Part shown: in pieces, positions 31,931 to 41,717 of the stretch
Layout: the number at the start of each line of letters is the position of its first letter
How positions within the stretch are numbered: the first letter of the stretch is position 1
NCBI RefSeq assembly: GCF_000331225.1
Contig: NZ_ANFY01000009.1
Span: 182,878-246,877 of the forward strand
Direction of reading: 5' to 3'
DNA length: 64,000 nucleotides
Source of the DNA: Sandarakinorhabdus sp. AAP62
Lineage (GTDB): Bacteria; Pseudomonadota; Alphaproteobacteria; Sphingomonadales; Sphingomonadaceae
Translations under genes and position numbers: made by a program
Notes under the pieces: generated by a model
The model's database searches: none
Seen by the model: only the letters and a program-made list of their open reading frames with translations
What the model was told of the DNA's origin: nothing

Positions 31931-34360
31931 ATGCAGAAATTTGTTCGGGCACAAATAGTTGCAACCACTTTTCTGGCCGGTTTGCCGCATATTGCATCCG
32001 CACAGGTGCAAGTGGCAGCCGCTGCCGACGATGGCGACCAGACCATTGTCGTCACCGCCACCCGCCGTTCCGAACGTCTGCAGGATGTGCCGATCAATAT
32101 TTCGGCCGTTGATGCCGGCCAGCTGGCCCAGCAGCGCCTGAACGACATTCGGGATCTGGGCGCCTTCACGCCGGGCATCACCGTCACCGATACCGGCCCG
32201 CGCGGCGCCGGCACCATCGTCATGCGCGGTCTTTCGGCCGACGACAGCAGCACCTTTGCCGACAATGGCAACAGCGCCATCGGCGTCTATCTTGGCGAAG
32301 TGCCGCTCTATCTCGATTTCAAGCTGATCGACATGGAACGCGTCGAAGTGCTGCTGGGGCCGCAGGGCACGCTTTATGGCCTCGGCACGCTGGCCGGCGC
32401 CATCCGCTACATCCCGGTACGGCCCGACAGCACCCAATTCAGTGGCTATGTCCATGGCCGCGGCTTTGGCGTGAGCGAGAGCAGCAGTTTCGGCTATGTC
32501 GCCGATGGCGCGGTCAACGTGCCGATCATCAAGGACCGGCTCGCCTTCCGCAGCGCCACCGGCTATTATTTCGATCCGGGCTTCATCGATTATCCCTTCA
32601 CCGTGCAGCAGATCGGCGTGTCGCTGCCGCAGCCGGGCCCGGCCAGCAACCCGCTCGGCACCGAAGCCCAGCGCTCGGCCAATTTCCGCCGCGAACGCGA
32701 CGTGAACTATGGCAAGACCTTCACCACCCGCAACCAGCTGGGCCTGACGCTCGACAATCTCAACGCCTATCTGACCTATGCCTATCAGGAAGTGCGCACC
32801 GGCGGCCGTCAGGCCAATGGCGGCGGCGTGGTGGGCGAAGGCCGCTACGAAGGCCCGTGGCGCGTGCGCGAACCGGCCACCCGCCGGTCTCACCTCGTCA
32901 GCCTCGAAGTCGAAGCCAATCTGGGTGAGGTGGCGCAACTCGTTTCGTCCAGCGCCTTCACCTACACCCAGAACGACAGCTCGGTGGACGTCACCGATCT
33001 GCTGCTCGATCTCGATTATGGCTATGAAAGCTTCCCGGCCTTCACCGGCTTCACCCGCTCCACCGCCCGCTCGCGCCAGTTCAACCAGGAACTGCGGCTG
33101 GTGTCCAAGCATGGCGGGCCGTTCAGCTGGGTGCTCGGCGGCTTCTACAACGAGGTGCAGGGCCGCACCAGCTATCGCGAGTTCATCCCCGGCTTTGGCG
33201 CGTCACCCACCGGCATCGATTTCGGCGTGATCCCCAATGCCGACGACAATGAATATGCCTCGTTCGGCCGCAACACGATCAAGGAACGGGCGGTATTTGG
33301 CGAAGTCACCTGGAAGGTGACGCCCGAATGGCAGATCACCGGTGGCCTGCGCTATTACAGCTATGATCTGGATCGGATCGGCGGTTCCACCCTGCCCTAT
33401 TACGACGGACCGGTGGCCAGCGACGATGATATCCCGTCAAGCACCGGCCAGGCCAAGTCCGATGGCTTTGTCTACAAGCTCAACACCTCCTACAAGTTCA
33501 GCCCCGATGCGCTGATCTATGCCACCTACAGCACCGGCTATCGCATCGGCGGCGCCAACACCGGGGCGGCGCCCTGCGTGTTGCCGCTCAACCCCAATAT
33601 CCAGAATATCTGCGCCCTGCCCAACGAGCTGTTCTTCGGTCCGGATGAGACCGAGAATTTCGAACTGGGCCTGCGCGCCGGCCTGTTCAACAACAAGCTG
33701 ACGCTCAATCTGTCGGCCTTCCAGGTCAATTGGGACGGGATCCAGCTGGCCAGTTCCACCATCAACGGCGCCATCGGCATCACCGCCAACGGCGGCAAGG
33801 CCCGCAACCGCGGCTTCGACATGTCGTTCAATGCCCAGGTCACCAATCGCCTGTCACTGCGCGGCAACTACAGCTACCTGGATGCCAAGCTGACCGAAGG
33901 CGTGCCGGAACTGCTGCAGATCCGCACCAGCCAGGACCCGCGTAACCGGCCGAAATTCTCGCGCGTGGACGTGCTGGCCGGCGACCGCCTGCCCGGTTCG
34001 GCCCGGCACAGCGGTTCGCTCGCGGCCAATTATCTGCTGCCCGTCGGCGATGATGAGGATCTGAATTTCAACTGGACCGCCACCTATATCGGCGACATCC
34101 TCACCCGCGTCGGCGGTCGCGGCTTTGGCGAAACCCTGCCGGGCTATGTCACCCACCGCGCTGCCATCACCTATAGCACGGGCAAGGCCTTCCAGATGTC
34201 GCTGTTTGCCAACAACATCTTCGACAAATATGCCGTGACGGGCGTCAGCAATGATCGCAGCCGCTTTGGCTTCGTCAATGGCGGCGTCATCTCGCGCTAT
34301 TATGCCCGTTCGGTGCTGACACCGCGCGTGGTGGGTGTCGAAGCCACGTTCAACTTCTGA
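31931..34360 (+). CDS. TonB-dependent outer-membrane receptor
   Basis: 809 aa with a signal peptide ending near ASAQ (residue 25). A TonB-box-like segment QTIVVTATRR is followed by a plug domain (about residues 45-165: DVPINISAVDAGQLAQQ; ERVEVLLGPQGTLYGLGTLAGAIRYI). A 22-strand-type barrel ends in a classical terminal strand (VVGVEATFNF). The ATG at 31931 was preferred because it opens the signal peptide and follows GAGGGCGG; an upstream TTG would add 12 residues. It is 118 bp downstream of the sulfotransferase gene on the same strand. Substrate cannot be read from sequence; a link to guanidine/urea scavenging is only positional. Confidence 0.92.
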   Translation: MQKFVRAQIVATTFLAGLPHIASAQVQVAAAADDGDQTIVVTATRRSERLQDVPINISAVDAGQLAQQRLNDIRDLGAFTPGITVTDTGPRGAGTIVMRGLSADDSSTFADNGNSAIGVYLGEVPLYLDFKLIDMERVEVLLGPQGTLYGLGTLAGAIRYIPVRPDSTQFSGYVHGRGFGVSESSSFGYVADGAVNVPIIKDRLAFRSATGYYFDPGFIDYPFTVQQIGVSLPQPGPASNPLGTEAQRSANFRRERDVNYGKTFTTRNQLGLTLDNLNAYLTYAYQEVRTGGRQANGGGVVGEGRYEGPWRVREPATRRSHLVSLEVEANLGEVAQLVSSSAFTYTQNDSSVDVTDLLLDLDYGYESFPAFTGFTRSTARSRQFNQELRLVSKHGGPFSWVLGGFYNEVQGRTSYREFIPGFGASPTGIDFGVIPNADDNEYASFGRNTIKERAVFGEVTWKVTPEWQITGGLRYYSYDLDRIGGSTLPYYDGPVASDDDIPSSTGQAKSDGFVYKLNTSYKFSPDALIYATYSTGYRIGGANTGAAPCVLPLNPNIQNICALPNELFFGPDETENFELGLRAGLFNNKLTLNLSAFQVNWDGIQLASSTINGAIGITANGGKARNRGFDMSFNAQVTNRLSLRGNYSYLDAKLTEGVPELLQIRTSQDPRNRPKFSRVDVLAGDRLPGSARHSGSLAANYLLPVGDDEDLNFNWTATYIGDILTRVGGRGFGETLPGYVTHRAAITYSTGKAFQMSLFANNIFDKYAVTGVSNDRSRFGFVNGGVISRYYARSVLTPRVVGVEATFNF

Positions 34361-34385
34361 TATGGTCCGGCCGGGGGATTGCAGC

Positions 34386-34409
34386 GCAGGGTTGCTGCAG
34401 TCACCCTGC
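34386..34409 (+). terminator. Hairpin after TonB receptor gene (possible terminator)
   Basis: A 7-bp stem GCAGGGT/ACCCTGC with a 10-nt loop 25 bp past the receptor stop. There is no U-tract, so it may be only a transcript-end stabiliser. The rest of the 184-bp gap before the next gene shows nothing recognisable. Confidence 0.3.
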
Positions 34410-34544
34410 TGGCCCGTTGGCCTTGCTGTTTGCGTCGCATGATGGTCCTGCGGCAAATTGGTGCTACGTCCGTTGGCGTATGCGTGGCCGGGGGGAAGTC
34501 GACCATAGTCCTGATGGGCCGGTTGATTGCGGGGGAATGACTTC

Positions 34545-35525
34545 ATGGCTGGGGTTCGTGTCGGCAACAGGATCATCGGGGCAGAGGCGCCGGTCACCAT
34601 CGGCTGGGAAAATGTGCCGCGCGTGGAAGGCAGCCGCCTCAAGGTGCTGTTCTTCACCTGGTTTCAGCCGGCCGTGCTCTTCTGCGCCATCCTGTTCTGG
34701 TATTATGCCCCCAACAGCATCGCCAAGGCCTCGGTCGCCTTCGGCATCGGCCTCGGCTTCCGGCTGATCCTGTTCACGCTGGAATGGTTCTTCCCGCGCC
34801 ACGAAAGCTGGAAGATGACGTGGAAGGAACTGGCGGTCGATCTGTTCTATGTCGGCCTGGGCGCCACCATATTGGAAACGGTGGACGGCTTCATCGGCAG
34901 CGACGTGTTGATCGAACTGGTGCGGGACTCGTTCGAATGGGACAAACTCGCCTGGTTCATTGGCCTGCCGCTGCTGCTGCAAGCCTTCCTGATCTCGTTC
35001 ATCTTCGATTTCGGCCAATATTGGATGCACCGCGGCATGCACAACTGGTACCCGCTGTGGCTGACCCACAAGATCCACCACTACATCACCCAGTTCAACA
35101 TCAACAAGGGCGCTGTCGGCAACCCGATCGAGCTGTTCCTGATTGGCCTGGGCATCGGCGGCTTCTTCGATTTCCTGCCGCGCGCCTTCCTGCTTTCGGG
35201 CGCCATCGGCATGGCCGTCGGCAGCTACATGCACTTGAACGTGCGTTTCAACACGCCGAGCTGGTGGCGTTTCCTGTTCAACACCACCGAACATCACAGC
35301 ATTCACCACAGCCAGGATTATGAAGCGACCCGCAGCAATTTTGCCGGCATCTACATCTTCATCGATCGCATCTTTGGCACCTGTGTTGATGGCGAAGCCG
35401 AAATCCTGGGCCAGGATGGCGGCCGCCGCATGTCGATCCCCGAACAGATGCTGCACCCGTTCACCGAGGGCTGGAAAGACGCCCGCAAGCGTTTTGGCGC
35501 ATCATCGACTGTGCCCGCAGAGTGA
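34545..35525 (+). CDS. Fatty acid hydroxylase / sterol desaturase superfamily membrane protein
   Basis: 326 aa with four or more hydrophobic helices and the histidine clusters of membrane di-iron oxygenases: HRGMH (HX3H), HKIHH and HHSIHH near the C-terminal side. The family includes sterol C-4/C-5 enzymes, carotenoid and sphingolipid hydroxylases and alkylglycerol monooxygenase, so the substrate is open. The start at ATG 34545 sits 8 nt after GGGGGAA; a TTG 18 nt earlier is less likely. Its stop overlaps the GTG start of the next gene (GTGA), so the two are coupled. One of three members of this superfamily in the window. Confidence 0.87.
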   Translation: MAGVRVGNRIIGAEAPVTIGWENVPRVEGSRLKVLFFTWFQPAVLFCAILFWYYAPNSIAKASVAFGIGLGFRLILFTLEWFFPRHESWKMTWKELAVDLFYVGLGATILETVDGFIGSDVLIELVRDSFEWDKLAWFIGLPLLLQAFLISFIFDFGQYWMHRGMHNWYPLWLTHKIHHYITQFNINKGAVGNPIELFLIGLGIGGFFDFLPRAFLLSGAIGMAVGSYMHLNVRFNTPSWWRFLFNTTEHHSIHHSQDYEATRSNFAGIYIFIDRIFGTCVDGEAEILGQDGGRRMSIPEQMLHPFTEGWKDARKRFGASSTVPAE

Positions 35526-36232
35526 CGCCGGAAACCGCCCCGACGTCCCTCACCCCGGAGGCTGCTGCCGCCAGGCTTGCCGCGCCAGCGGATACCAGTG
35601 ACAGCCTGTGGCGTCATCTGCGGCCCATCTGGCACATCCAGGGGGAAGTGCCCCTGCCCGATGGCCAGCCGGCAAGCCTTGCGCTCGATCGGCTGGAGCC
35701 CTTGTTCCACGCCGTGGGCACGCGCCACGAGCGCCTGCGTGATGGCCTGATCTTTCACAAGAAGGACCCGGCCGCACAGGATCGGCTGGCCGTGTTCGAC
35801 AGCGGCATCCTGCACGTCGAGAGCGGCGCCGATGGCCCGGTGCTGCGCTATCAGATGCGCAGCCGCATCCTGCTCGCCTGCTTCCTGGCACCGCTGCTGT
35901 TCCTGAGCTTTGCCCAGATCACCATCTGGACCGACAAGAAGCCCGACACGGCGGCCAGCAAGACCGAGAAGGCCAAGAAGAAGAAGAAGGCGCTCAAGGA
36001 ACTGCCGCGCCACCCCATCGATATCGCCCTGGGCGCCCCGCCGCCCAAATCCATCAAGGAACGCGAGAAGGACAGGGCGGAAAAGGAAAAGGAGCCGGCC
36101 TCAACCACCCCGGCATTCGTGTTCGCCGGAATCTTTGCCGCGCTTTACCTGGTCGGCCGTTTTCTGGAGCAAAGGCTGGCGGCCCGCCTGTTCCGCAGGG
36201 CGCTGCATGGCGAGGAACCGGGCTCCTCATAA
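35522..36232 (+). CDS. Two-helix membrane protein with lysine-rich linker, unknown function
   Basis: 236 aa from a GTG that overlaps the previous stop. Residues 1-110 are soluble. A first membrane helix (ILLACFLAPLLFLSFAQI) is followed by a highly charged linker with a run of lysines (EKAKKKKKALKEL) and a KEREKDRAEKEKE stretch, then a second helix (FVFAGIFAALYLVGRFL) and a basic tail. I do not recognise the family. Coupling to the hydroxylase gene suggests an accessory role. Confidence 0.75.
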   Translation: MTPETAPTSLTPEAAAARLAAPADTSDSLWRHLRPIWHIQGEVPLPDGQPASLALDRLEPLFHAVGTRHERLRDGLIFHKKDPAAQDRLAVFDSGILHVESGADGPVLRYQMRSRILLACFLAPLLFLSFAQITIWTDKKPDTAASKTEKAKKKKKALKELPRHPIDIALGAPPPKSIKEREKDRAEKEKEPASTTPAFVFAGIFAALYLVGRFLEQRLAARLFRRALHGEEPGSS

Positions 36233-36244
36233 GCCCCCACCCCG

Positions 36245-36345
36245 GTCATGCTGGCGCAGGCCAGCATCCACTGTGGAAAATGGACCCACTCAGCAACCAA
36301 AAGGACCCAGGCGGAAAGGTGGATGCTGGCCTTCGCCAGCATGAC
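36245..36345. repeat. Composite palindromic repeat (REP-pair), copy 1
   Basis: Two 27-bp units in head-to-head orientation (36245-36271 and 36319-36345). Each is itself a hairpin, ATGCTGGC-4 nt-GCCAGCAT, flanked by GTC and CAC, and the second is the reverse complement of the first with one mismatch. The 47-bp spacer differs between copies. It lies between a membrane-protein gene and the 3' end of the GIY-YIG gene. Confidence 0.88.
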
Positions 36346-36364
36346 AGGTGAAGTTGTAGGGTGC

Positions 36365-36682
36365 TCAATCCCCAATCGGTGGAAAGCCCCAATCGACGGC
36401 CAGATCCAGCCACTGCGGGTTGTGCTCCTCGATCAGCCGGATCTTCCAGTCCCGCTTCCAAAACTTCATCGCCTTCTCGCGACGGATGGTATCGGCAATG
36501 TCGGGATAGGCCTCGTTCCAGACCAGCCGCTTCACGTTGTAGCGCGCGGTGAAGCCTTCGAAGTGACCCATTCGATGTTGCTGCACGCGGTTCATCAGGT
36601 TGGAGGTTACGCCGAGATACAACGTCCCGCGCGGCGCACTGGCCATGAGATAAACCCAACCGGGCTTGGACACTGTCTGCAC
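36365..36682 (-). CDS. GIY-YIG domain nuclease-like protein, 105 aa
   Basis: Single-domain GIY-YIG protein. The first motif appears as GWVYLMASAP and the second as LYLGVTSNLMNR (YIG replaced by YLG). The catalytic Arg follows in NRVQQHR, then YNVKRLVWNE with the Glu and REKAMKFWKRDWKIRLIEEHNP. This small family is widespread, of unknown role, and not linked to repair complexes. Here it lies between two composite palindromic repeats (20 bp and 9 bp away) and immediately beyond the end of the truncated nuo operon, which suggests association with the repeats or insertion as a unit. Confidence 0.88.
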   Translation of the reverse strand: MQTVSKPGWVYLMASAPRGTLYLGVTSNLMNRVQQHRMGHFEGFTARYNVKRLVWNEAYPDIADTIRREKAMKFWKRDWKIRLIEEHNPQWLDLAVDWGFPPIGD

Positions 36683-36690
36683 CCTTCCAT

Positions 36691-36793
36691 GTCATGCTGG
36701 CGCAGGCCAGCATCCACCGTGGAACGCAGGCCCACTCAACAATCAAACAAGGGCCCTGGCGGCATGATGGATGCTGGCCTTCACCAGCATGAC
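36691..36793. repeat. Composite palindromic repeat (REP-pair), copy 2
   Basis: Head-to-head pair of the same 27-bp hairpin unit as at 36245 (36691-36717 and 36767-36793), with 49 bp between and two or three mismatches in the second arm. It fills the gap between the start of the GIY-YIG gene and the 3' end of nuoF, ending 13 bp from the nuoF stop, and may serve as the nuoF transcript end. Confidence 0.88.
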
Positions 36794-36806
36794 ACGACTT
36801 GGGAAA

Positions 36807-38114
36807 TTACTCCGCCGCGATCCCCATCGCCGGCACCTGCACAAAGCCCTTGCGCTTCGCGATCCGCGCCTCGATCTCCGGGCGGAAATGCCGGATCAGG
36901 CCCTGGATCGGCCAGGCCGCCGCGTCGCCCAGTGCGCAGATGGTGTGGCCTTCCACCTGGGTGGTCACTTCCAGCAGCATGTCGATCTCGTGCGGTTCGG
37001 CGTCGCCGGTCACCAGCCGTTCCATCACCCGCCACATCCAGCCGGTGCCTTCGCGGCACGGCGTGCACTGGCCGCAGCTTTCATGCTTGTAGAAGTAGGA
37101 CAGGCGCGCAATCGCCCGCACGATGTCGGTGGATTTGTCCATCACGATCACCGCGGCGGTGCCGAGGCCGGATTTCAGATCGCGCAGGGCGTCGAAATCC
37201 ATCGGCGCATCGATGATCTGGTGCGCCGGCACCAGCGGCACCGAGGAGCCACCGGGGATGACCGCCAGCAGATTGTCCCAGCCGCCACGAATGCCGCCGC
37301 AATGGGCTTCGATCAGTTCGCGGAAGGGGATGCTCATCGCCTCTTCCACCACACACGGCTTGTTCACATGGCCCGAAATCTGGAACAGCTTGGTGCCTTC
37401 GTTCTTGGGCCGGCCGATGGCGGCAAACCATTCCGGGCCACGGCGCAGGATGGTCGGCACCACGGCGATGGACTCGACGTTATTCACCGTGGTCGGGTTG
37501 CCATAGAGGCCGGCGCCAGCCGGGAACGGCGGCTTCAGGCGCGGCTGGCCCTTCTTGCCTTCCAGGCTTTCGATCATCGCGGTTTCTTCGCCGCAAATAT
37601 AAGCGCCGCCGCCGCGATGCACGACGACATCGAAATCATAGCCCGTGCCGCAGGCGTTCTTCCCGATCAGGCCGGCGGCATAAGCCTCCTCGACGGCCGC
37701 CATCAGCACCTTGGCTTCGGCAATATATTCGCCGCGGATATAGATGAACGCCGCGCGCGCCCGCATGGCAAAGCCGGCGATCAGCGCGCCTTCGATCAGC
37801 TTGTGCGGATCGTGGCGGATGATCTCGCGATCCTTGCAGCTGCCAGGTTCGGATTCATCGGCGTTGATCACCAGATAGCTCGGCCGGTCCGGGTTCGGCG
37901 TCTTGGGCATGAAGCTCCACTTCATCCCGGTCGGGAAGCCGGCGCCGCCGCGCCCGCGCAGGCCACTGGCCTTCACCGCGTCGATCAGCGCATCCGGGCC
38001 AATGCTCATCAGCTCCTTGGTGTCGGCCCAATCGCCGCGCTTTTTCGCGGCATCGAGGGTCCACGGCTGGAAGCCATAGAGGTTGGTGAAGATGCGATCC
38101 TTGTCGGCCAGCAT
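36807..38114 (-). CDS. nuoF: NADH-quinone oxidoreductase subunit F
   Basis: 435 aa. NuoF carries FMN, the NADH site and a [4Fe-4S] cluster in the peripheral arm of complex I. Visible are the NADH/FMN glycine-rich stretch ([32 protein letters not shown]) and the cluster motif [12 protein letters not shown] with a distant Cys in TICALGDAA. The start overlaps the nuoE stop (TGATG) and is preceded by AGGAGAT. It is the last nuo gene here; nuoG to nuoN do not follow. Confidence 0.97.
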   Translation of the reverse strand: MLADKDRIFTNLYGFQPWTLDAAKKRGDWADTKELMSIGPDALIDAVKASGLRGRGGAGFPTGMKWSFMPKTPNPDRPSYLVINADESEPGSCKDREIIRHDPHKLIEGALIAGFAMRARAAFIYIRGEYIAEAKVLMAAVEEAYAAGLIGKNACGTGYDFDVVVHRGGGAYICGEETAMIESLEGKKGQPRLKPPFPAGAGLYGNPTTVNNVESIAVVPTILRRGPEWFAAIGRPKNEGTKLFQISGHVNKPCVVEEAMSIPFRELIEAHCGGIRGGWDNLLAVIPGGSSVPLVPAHQIIDAPMDFDALRDLKSGLGTAAVIVMDKSTDIVRAIARLSYFYKHESCGQCTPCREGTGWMWRVMERLVTGDAEPHEIDMLLEVTTQVEGHTICALGDAAAWPIQGLIRHFRPEIEARIAKRKGFVQVPAMGIAAE

Positions 38115-38707
38115 CACACCATCTCCTTGCATGTCGTCGGGCCACCTTCGGGGCACGAAGCGGTGCGGCCGATCTGGCTGCCCACCTTCGGTTCCTCGCC
38201 ACGCGCCAGCATGTCCAGGATGGCGGACATGCTGTCGTAGCTCAGGTCTTCATAATTATGATCATTGATCTGCACCATCGGCGCATTGGCGCAGGCGCCC
38301 AGGCATTCGACTTCGGTCAGGGTGAACAGGCCATCCGCCGTGGTGGCGCCCTTCTTCATCCCCTTGTCCTTGCAGGCCTTCATGATGTCGTCGCTGCCAC
38401 GCAGCATGCACGGCGTGGTCCCGCAGACCTGCACGTGGAAGCGGCCGATCGGCTTCAGATTGTACATGGTGTAGAAGCTGGCGACTTCATAGGCGCGGAT
38501 ATAGGGCATGCCGATCTGGTTCGCGACGAACTCGATCACCGGCACCGGCAGCCAGGCCACGCCCGTCATGTCCCGCACCTGATATTGCGCCAGCCACAAC
38601 AGCGGCATCACCGCGCTGGCCTGGCGACCGGGCGGATAGAGGCCAATCAGGCGCTCGGCCTCGGCGGCGTTCTGGTGAGTCCAGGTGAAATCGGCGAAAT
38701 CAGTCAT
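38114..38707 (-). CDS. nuoE: NADH-quinone oxidoreductase subunit E
   Basis: 197 aa, thioredoxin-like [2Fe-2S] subunit of complex I. The four cluster cysteines lie in CGTTPC and ECLGAC. It starts at the ATG reading MTDFADF; upstream in-frame sequence overlaps another gene and is not part of it. It overlaps the preceding 85-aa gene by 8 bp and nuoF by one base. Confidence 0.96.
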   Translation of the reverse strand: MTDFADFTWTHQNAAEAERLIGLYPPGRQASAVMPLLWLAQYQVRDMTGVAWLPVPVIEFVANQIGMPYIRAYEVASFYTMYNLKPIGRFHVQVCGTTPCMLRGSDDIMKACKDKGMKKGATTADGLFTLTEVECLGACANAPMVQINDHNYEDLSYDSMSAILDMLARGEEPKVGSQIGRTASCPEGGPTTCKEMV

Positions 38708-38957
38708 TGCTCTTGCCTTCAAGGCGGGCGCGACGGTCGCGCAACTTGGGCGTGACGGCGGCTTCCCACACACCATATCGCAGGGCCGGGATGATCCAGG
38801 CAAATTGGGCCGGCAGCTGCCACAGTTCGGGCAGTCGCAGGAAACCGGCATAATGCGCGCAGCTCAGCACGAACGCGGCGATCGACACACCGGCCACCAG
38901 CACATGATTGGCATGCAGCCAGTCATCGACAGTGGTGATGGCGTGCCACAGGTTCAC
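38700..38957 (-). CDS. Small membrane protein between nuoD and nuoE, unknown
   Basis: 85 aa from a GTG that overlaps the stop of the preceding gene (GTGA). One clear membrane helix (HVLVAGVSIAAFVLSCAHYA) is followed by a short amphipathic region and a basic C-terminus ([16 protein letters not shown]). No family recognised. The end overlaps nuoE by 8 bp, so it is translated as part of the nuo message. Confidence 0.65.
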   Translation of the reverse strand: MNLWHAITTVDDWLHANHVLVAGVSIAAFVLSCAHYAGFLRLPELWQLPAQFAWIIPALRYGVWEAAVTPKLRDRRARLEGKSND

Positions 38958-39286
38958 CGGATGAACTCCACGCGGCTGCAAAGCTCGCCCTCGAAACTGT
39001 AGACGCTCATCACCTCGAACGGCTCGCCATCGTTCGTGCGCCACACCTTCTCGTGCAGCACGGCAAACGGCCCCAGTTCGTATCCGGTGATGATTTCGGC
39101 GCGGTTTTCGGGGAATTGCGCGAACATCGCCTTCAGGCCCGCCCGCACGCCTTCCTTGCCGTCGCGCAGCGCCGCACCGCGATAGCCGGCCTCCACCGCA
39201 TCGTCGGTCATCAGCGCCACATAGGCATCGGCATCCTGCGCGTTGTAATGCGCGATCATCGCCTCGGCGATTTCAAGGCGTGTCAC
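38954..39286 (-). CDS. SnoaL-like (NTF2-fold) protein inside nuo operon
   Basis: 110 aa with a GTG start overlapping the nuoD stop. The sequence ([56 protein letters not shown]) is typical of SnoaL-like/NTF2-fold proteins, a cone-shaped fold used by both enzymes and non-enzymatic binders. A function in respiration is not known. It is translationally coupled to nuoD and to the following small gene. Confidence 0.82.
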   Translation of the reverse strand: MTRLEIAEAMIAHYNAQDADAYVALMTDDAVEAGYRGAALRDGKEGVRAGLKAMFAQFPENRAEIITGYELGPFAVLHEKVWRTNDGEPFEVMSVYSFEGELCSRVEFIR

Positions 39287-40527
39287 CGGTCAACCTCGCC
39301 AAACACGATGTCCAGAGAACCCAGCACCGCCGGCGCGTCGGCCAGCAGATGGCCCTTGCACAGGAAATCCATCGCCTGCAGGTGCGCCATGCCGGTGGCG
39401 CGGATGTGGCAGCGCCACGGCTTGTTGGTGCCATCGGCCACCATGTAGATGCCGAATTCGCCCTTGGGGCTTTCGGTCGCCACATAGGCATCGCCGGCCG
39501 GCACGTGCAGGCCTTCGGTGTAGAGCTTGAAATGGTGGATCAGCGCTTCCATCGAACGCTTCATCTCGCCGCGCGAGGGCGGCGCCACCTTGCGATTGTC
39601 GGTGATGTGGCTGCCGGCCGGCATGTCCTTCACGCACTGCTTGATGATCTTCAGGCTCTCGCGCATTTCCTGCATCCGCACCATGAAGCGGGCATAGCAA
39701 TCGCCGTCGTTGGACACCGGCACGTCGAAATCCATCAGGTGATAGGCGTCGTACGGCTGGGCCTTGCGGATATCCCAGGCCACGCCCGAAGCGCGGATGC
39801 ACGGCCCGGTGAAGCCCCAGTTGATGGCGTCTTCCCTGGAGATCACGCCGATATCGACATTGCGCTGCTTGAAGATGCGATTGTCCGCCACCAGGCCCTG
39901 AAATTCATCGAGCAGGCGCGGGAAGCCCTCACACCAGGCGCCAATATCTTCCAGCAGGCCAGCCGGCAGATCCTGATGCACGCCGCCCGGGCGGAACCAG
40001 GCCGCATGGAAACGCGCACCCGACACGCGTTCATAGAATTCCATCAGCTTTTCGCGTTCCTCGAACAGCCACAGCATCGGCGTCATCGCGCCAACGTCCA
40101 TCGCGTGCGCGGTGGTGTTGAGGATGTGATTGAGAATGCGGGTGATTTCCGCAAACATCGTGCGGATATATTTCGCCCGCAGCGGCACCTCGATGCCGGC
40201 CAGCTTCTCGATGGCCAGCACATAGCTGTGCTCCATGCACATCGGCGACACATAATCGAGGCGGTCCATATAGGGCAGCGCCTGCAGATAGGTCTTGTAC
40301 TCGATCAGTTTCTCGGTGCCGCGATGCAGCAGGCCGATGTGCGGATCGCAGCGTTCGATGATCTCGCCGTCCAGTTCCATCACCAGGCGCAGCACGCCGT
40401 GGGCCGCCGGATGCTGCGGCCCGAAATTGATCATGTAGTTCTGGATTTCATTGCCGTCCTTGGCGGGCAGCACGTCAGTGGTGTCTCCGGCTGTCCAGGC
40501 GACGCCGGCATTGCCCAAGCTGCTCAT
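39283..40527 (-). CDS. nuoD: NADH-quinone oxidoreductase subunit D (49-kDa type)
   Basis: 414 aa. NuoD forms the quinone chamber with NuoB. Signatures: [18 protein letters not shown] with the quinone-binding His, [18 protein letters not shown], and [13 protein letters not shown]. NuoD is separate from NuoC here, whereas they are fused in E. coli. The ATG overlaps the nuoC stop by 4 bp. Confidence 0.98.
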   Translation of the reverse strand: MSSLGNAGVAWTAGDTTDVLPAKDGNEIQNYMINFGPQHPAAHGVLRLVMELDGEIIERCDPHIGLLHRGTEKLIEYKTYLQALPYMDRLDYVSPMCMEHSYVLAIEKLAGIEVPLRAKYIRTMFAEITRILNHILNTTAHAMDVGAMTPMLWLFEEREKLMEFYERVSGARFHAAWFRPGGVHQDLPAGLLEDIGAWCEGFPRLLDEFQGLVADNRIFKQRNVDIGVISREDAINWGFTGPCIRASGVAWDIRKAQPYDAYHLMDFDVPVSNDGDCYARFMVRMQEMRESLKIIKQCVKDMPAGSHITDNRKVAPPSRGEMKRSMEALIHHFKLYTEGLHVPAGDAYVATESPKGEFGIYMVADGTNKPWRCHIRATGMAHLQAMDFLCKGHLLADAPAVLGSLDIVFGEVDR

Positions 40528-41171
40528 TGTCCTGCGGCCTTCTCGTCACCGGGCAGCACATAGTCCGTGCCTTCCCATGGGCTGAGGAAATCGAAGCTGC
40601 GGAAATCCTGCGCCAGTTTGACCGGCTCGTACACCACCCGCTTATGCTCTTCCGACCAGCGCAGTTCGACATGGCCGGTCAGCGGGAAATCCTTGCGGAA
40701 CGGATGGCCTTCGAAACCATAGTCGGTGAGGATGCGGCGCATGTCGGGATTGCCGGCAAACATCACGCCATAACAATCCCAGGTCTCGCGCTCATACCAG
40801 CCGGCGTTGGGAAACAGCGTGGTCAGCGACGGCACCGGCGCGCGGCCATCGGTGGAAACCTTCACGCGCAGCCGCAGATTGTGCGCCATCGACAGCAGGT
40901 GCACGACAATCTCGAACCGCTCGGCCCGCTCCGGATAATCGGCGCCGCAAAGGTCGGTGAGCTGGTTGAACTTCAGATCCTCGGCATCGCGCAGCGCGGC
41001 AATCACCGTCACCAGCGCGTCGCGCTGCACCACCGCGGTGGTTTCACCCGCATGCTCGACAATCGCGATCAGGGCCGTGCCCAGCACTTCGCCCAACCGC
41101 GCCGCCAGGCCGCTGTGCGTGGCCATCACGGGCCAGCTGTGCTTGCCCAATTCAGGAGCAACAATCGTCAT
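40524..41171 (-). CDS. nuoC: NADH-quinone oxidoreductase subunit C (30-kDa type)
   Basis: 215 aa peripheral-arm subunit without cofactors. Signature [26 protein letters not shown] is split across ERE-DCYG and the conserved [15 protein letters not shown]. It follows nuoB by 3 bp and overlaps nuoD. Confidence 0.97.
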   Translation of the reverse strand: MTIVAPELGKHSWPVMATHSGLAARLGEVLGTALIAIVEHAGETTAVVQRDALVTVIAALRDAEDLKFNQLTDLCGADYPERAERFEIVVHLLSMAHNLRLRVKVSTDGRAPVPSLTTLFPNAGWYERETWDCYGVMFAGNPDMRRILTDYGFEGHPFRKDFPLTGHVELRWSEEHKRVVYEPVKLAQDFRSFDFLSPWEGTDYVLPGDEKAAGQ

Positions 41172-41174
41172 GGT

Positions 41175-41717
41175 TCAGCGCTCGAACACGCCCACCCGGC
41201 GGATTTTCCGCTGGAGGGCCAGGATACCGTACAGCAGGGCTTCCGCCGTCGGCGGACAGCCGGGCACATAAATGTCCACCGGCACGATGCGATCGCAGCC
41301 GCGCACGACCGAATAGCTGTAGTGATAATAGCCGCCGCCATTGGCGCAGCTGCCCATCGAAATCACATAGCGCGGTTCGGCCATCTGGTCGTACACGCGG
41401 CGCAGCGCCGGGGCCATCTTGTTGCACAGCGTGCCGGCCACGATCATGACGTCGCTCTGGCGCGGTGAAGCGCGCGGCGCGATGCCGAAACGTTCCATGT
41501 CGTACCGCGGCATGTTGGTGTGCATCATCTCGACCGCGCAGCAGGCGAGGCCAAAGGTCATCCACCACAGGCTGCCGGTGCGGGCCCAGTGAAACAGGTC
41601 TTCGGTCGAGGTGACCAGAAAGCCCTTGTCCGCCACTTCCTGGCTCACATCGGCCAGGAACAGGTCGCGGTTGGTTTCCGGCAGCGCGATTGCACCGGAA
41701 TTCTCAGGCACGATCAC
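41175..41717 (-). CDS. nuoB: NADH-quinone oxidoreductase subunit B
   Basis: 180 aa from a GTG overlapping the nuoA stop (GTGA); a longer open frame upstream lies within nuoA. NuoB carries the N2 [4Fe-4S] cluster that reduces quinone: [19 protein letters not shown] and [11 protein letters not shown] give the four ligands, including the adjacent cysteine pair. Confidence 0.97.
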   Translation of the reverse strand: MIVPENSGAIALPETNRDLFLADVSQEVADKGFLVTSTEDLFHWARTGSLWWMTFGLACCAVEMMHTNMPRYDMERFGIAPRASPRQSDVMIVAGTLCNKMAPALRRVYDQMAEPRYVISMGSCANGGGYYHYSYSVVRGCDRIVPVDIYVPGCPPTAEALLYGILALQRKIRRVGVFER

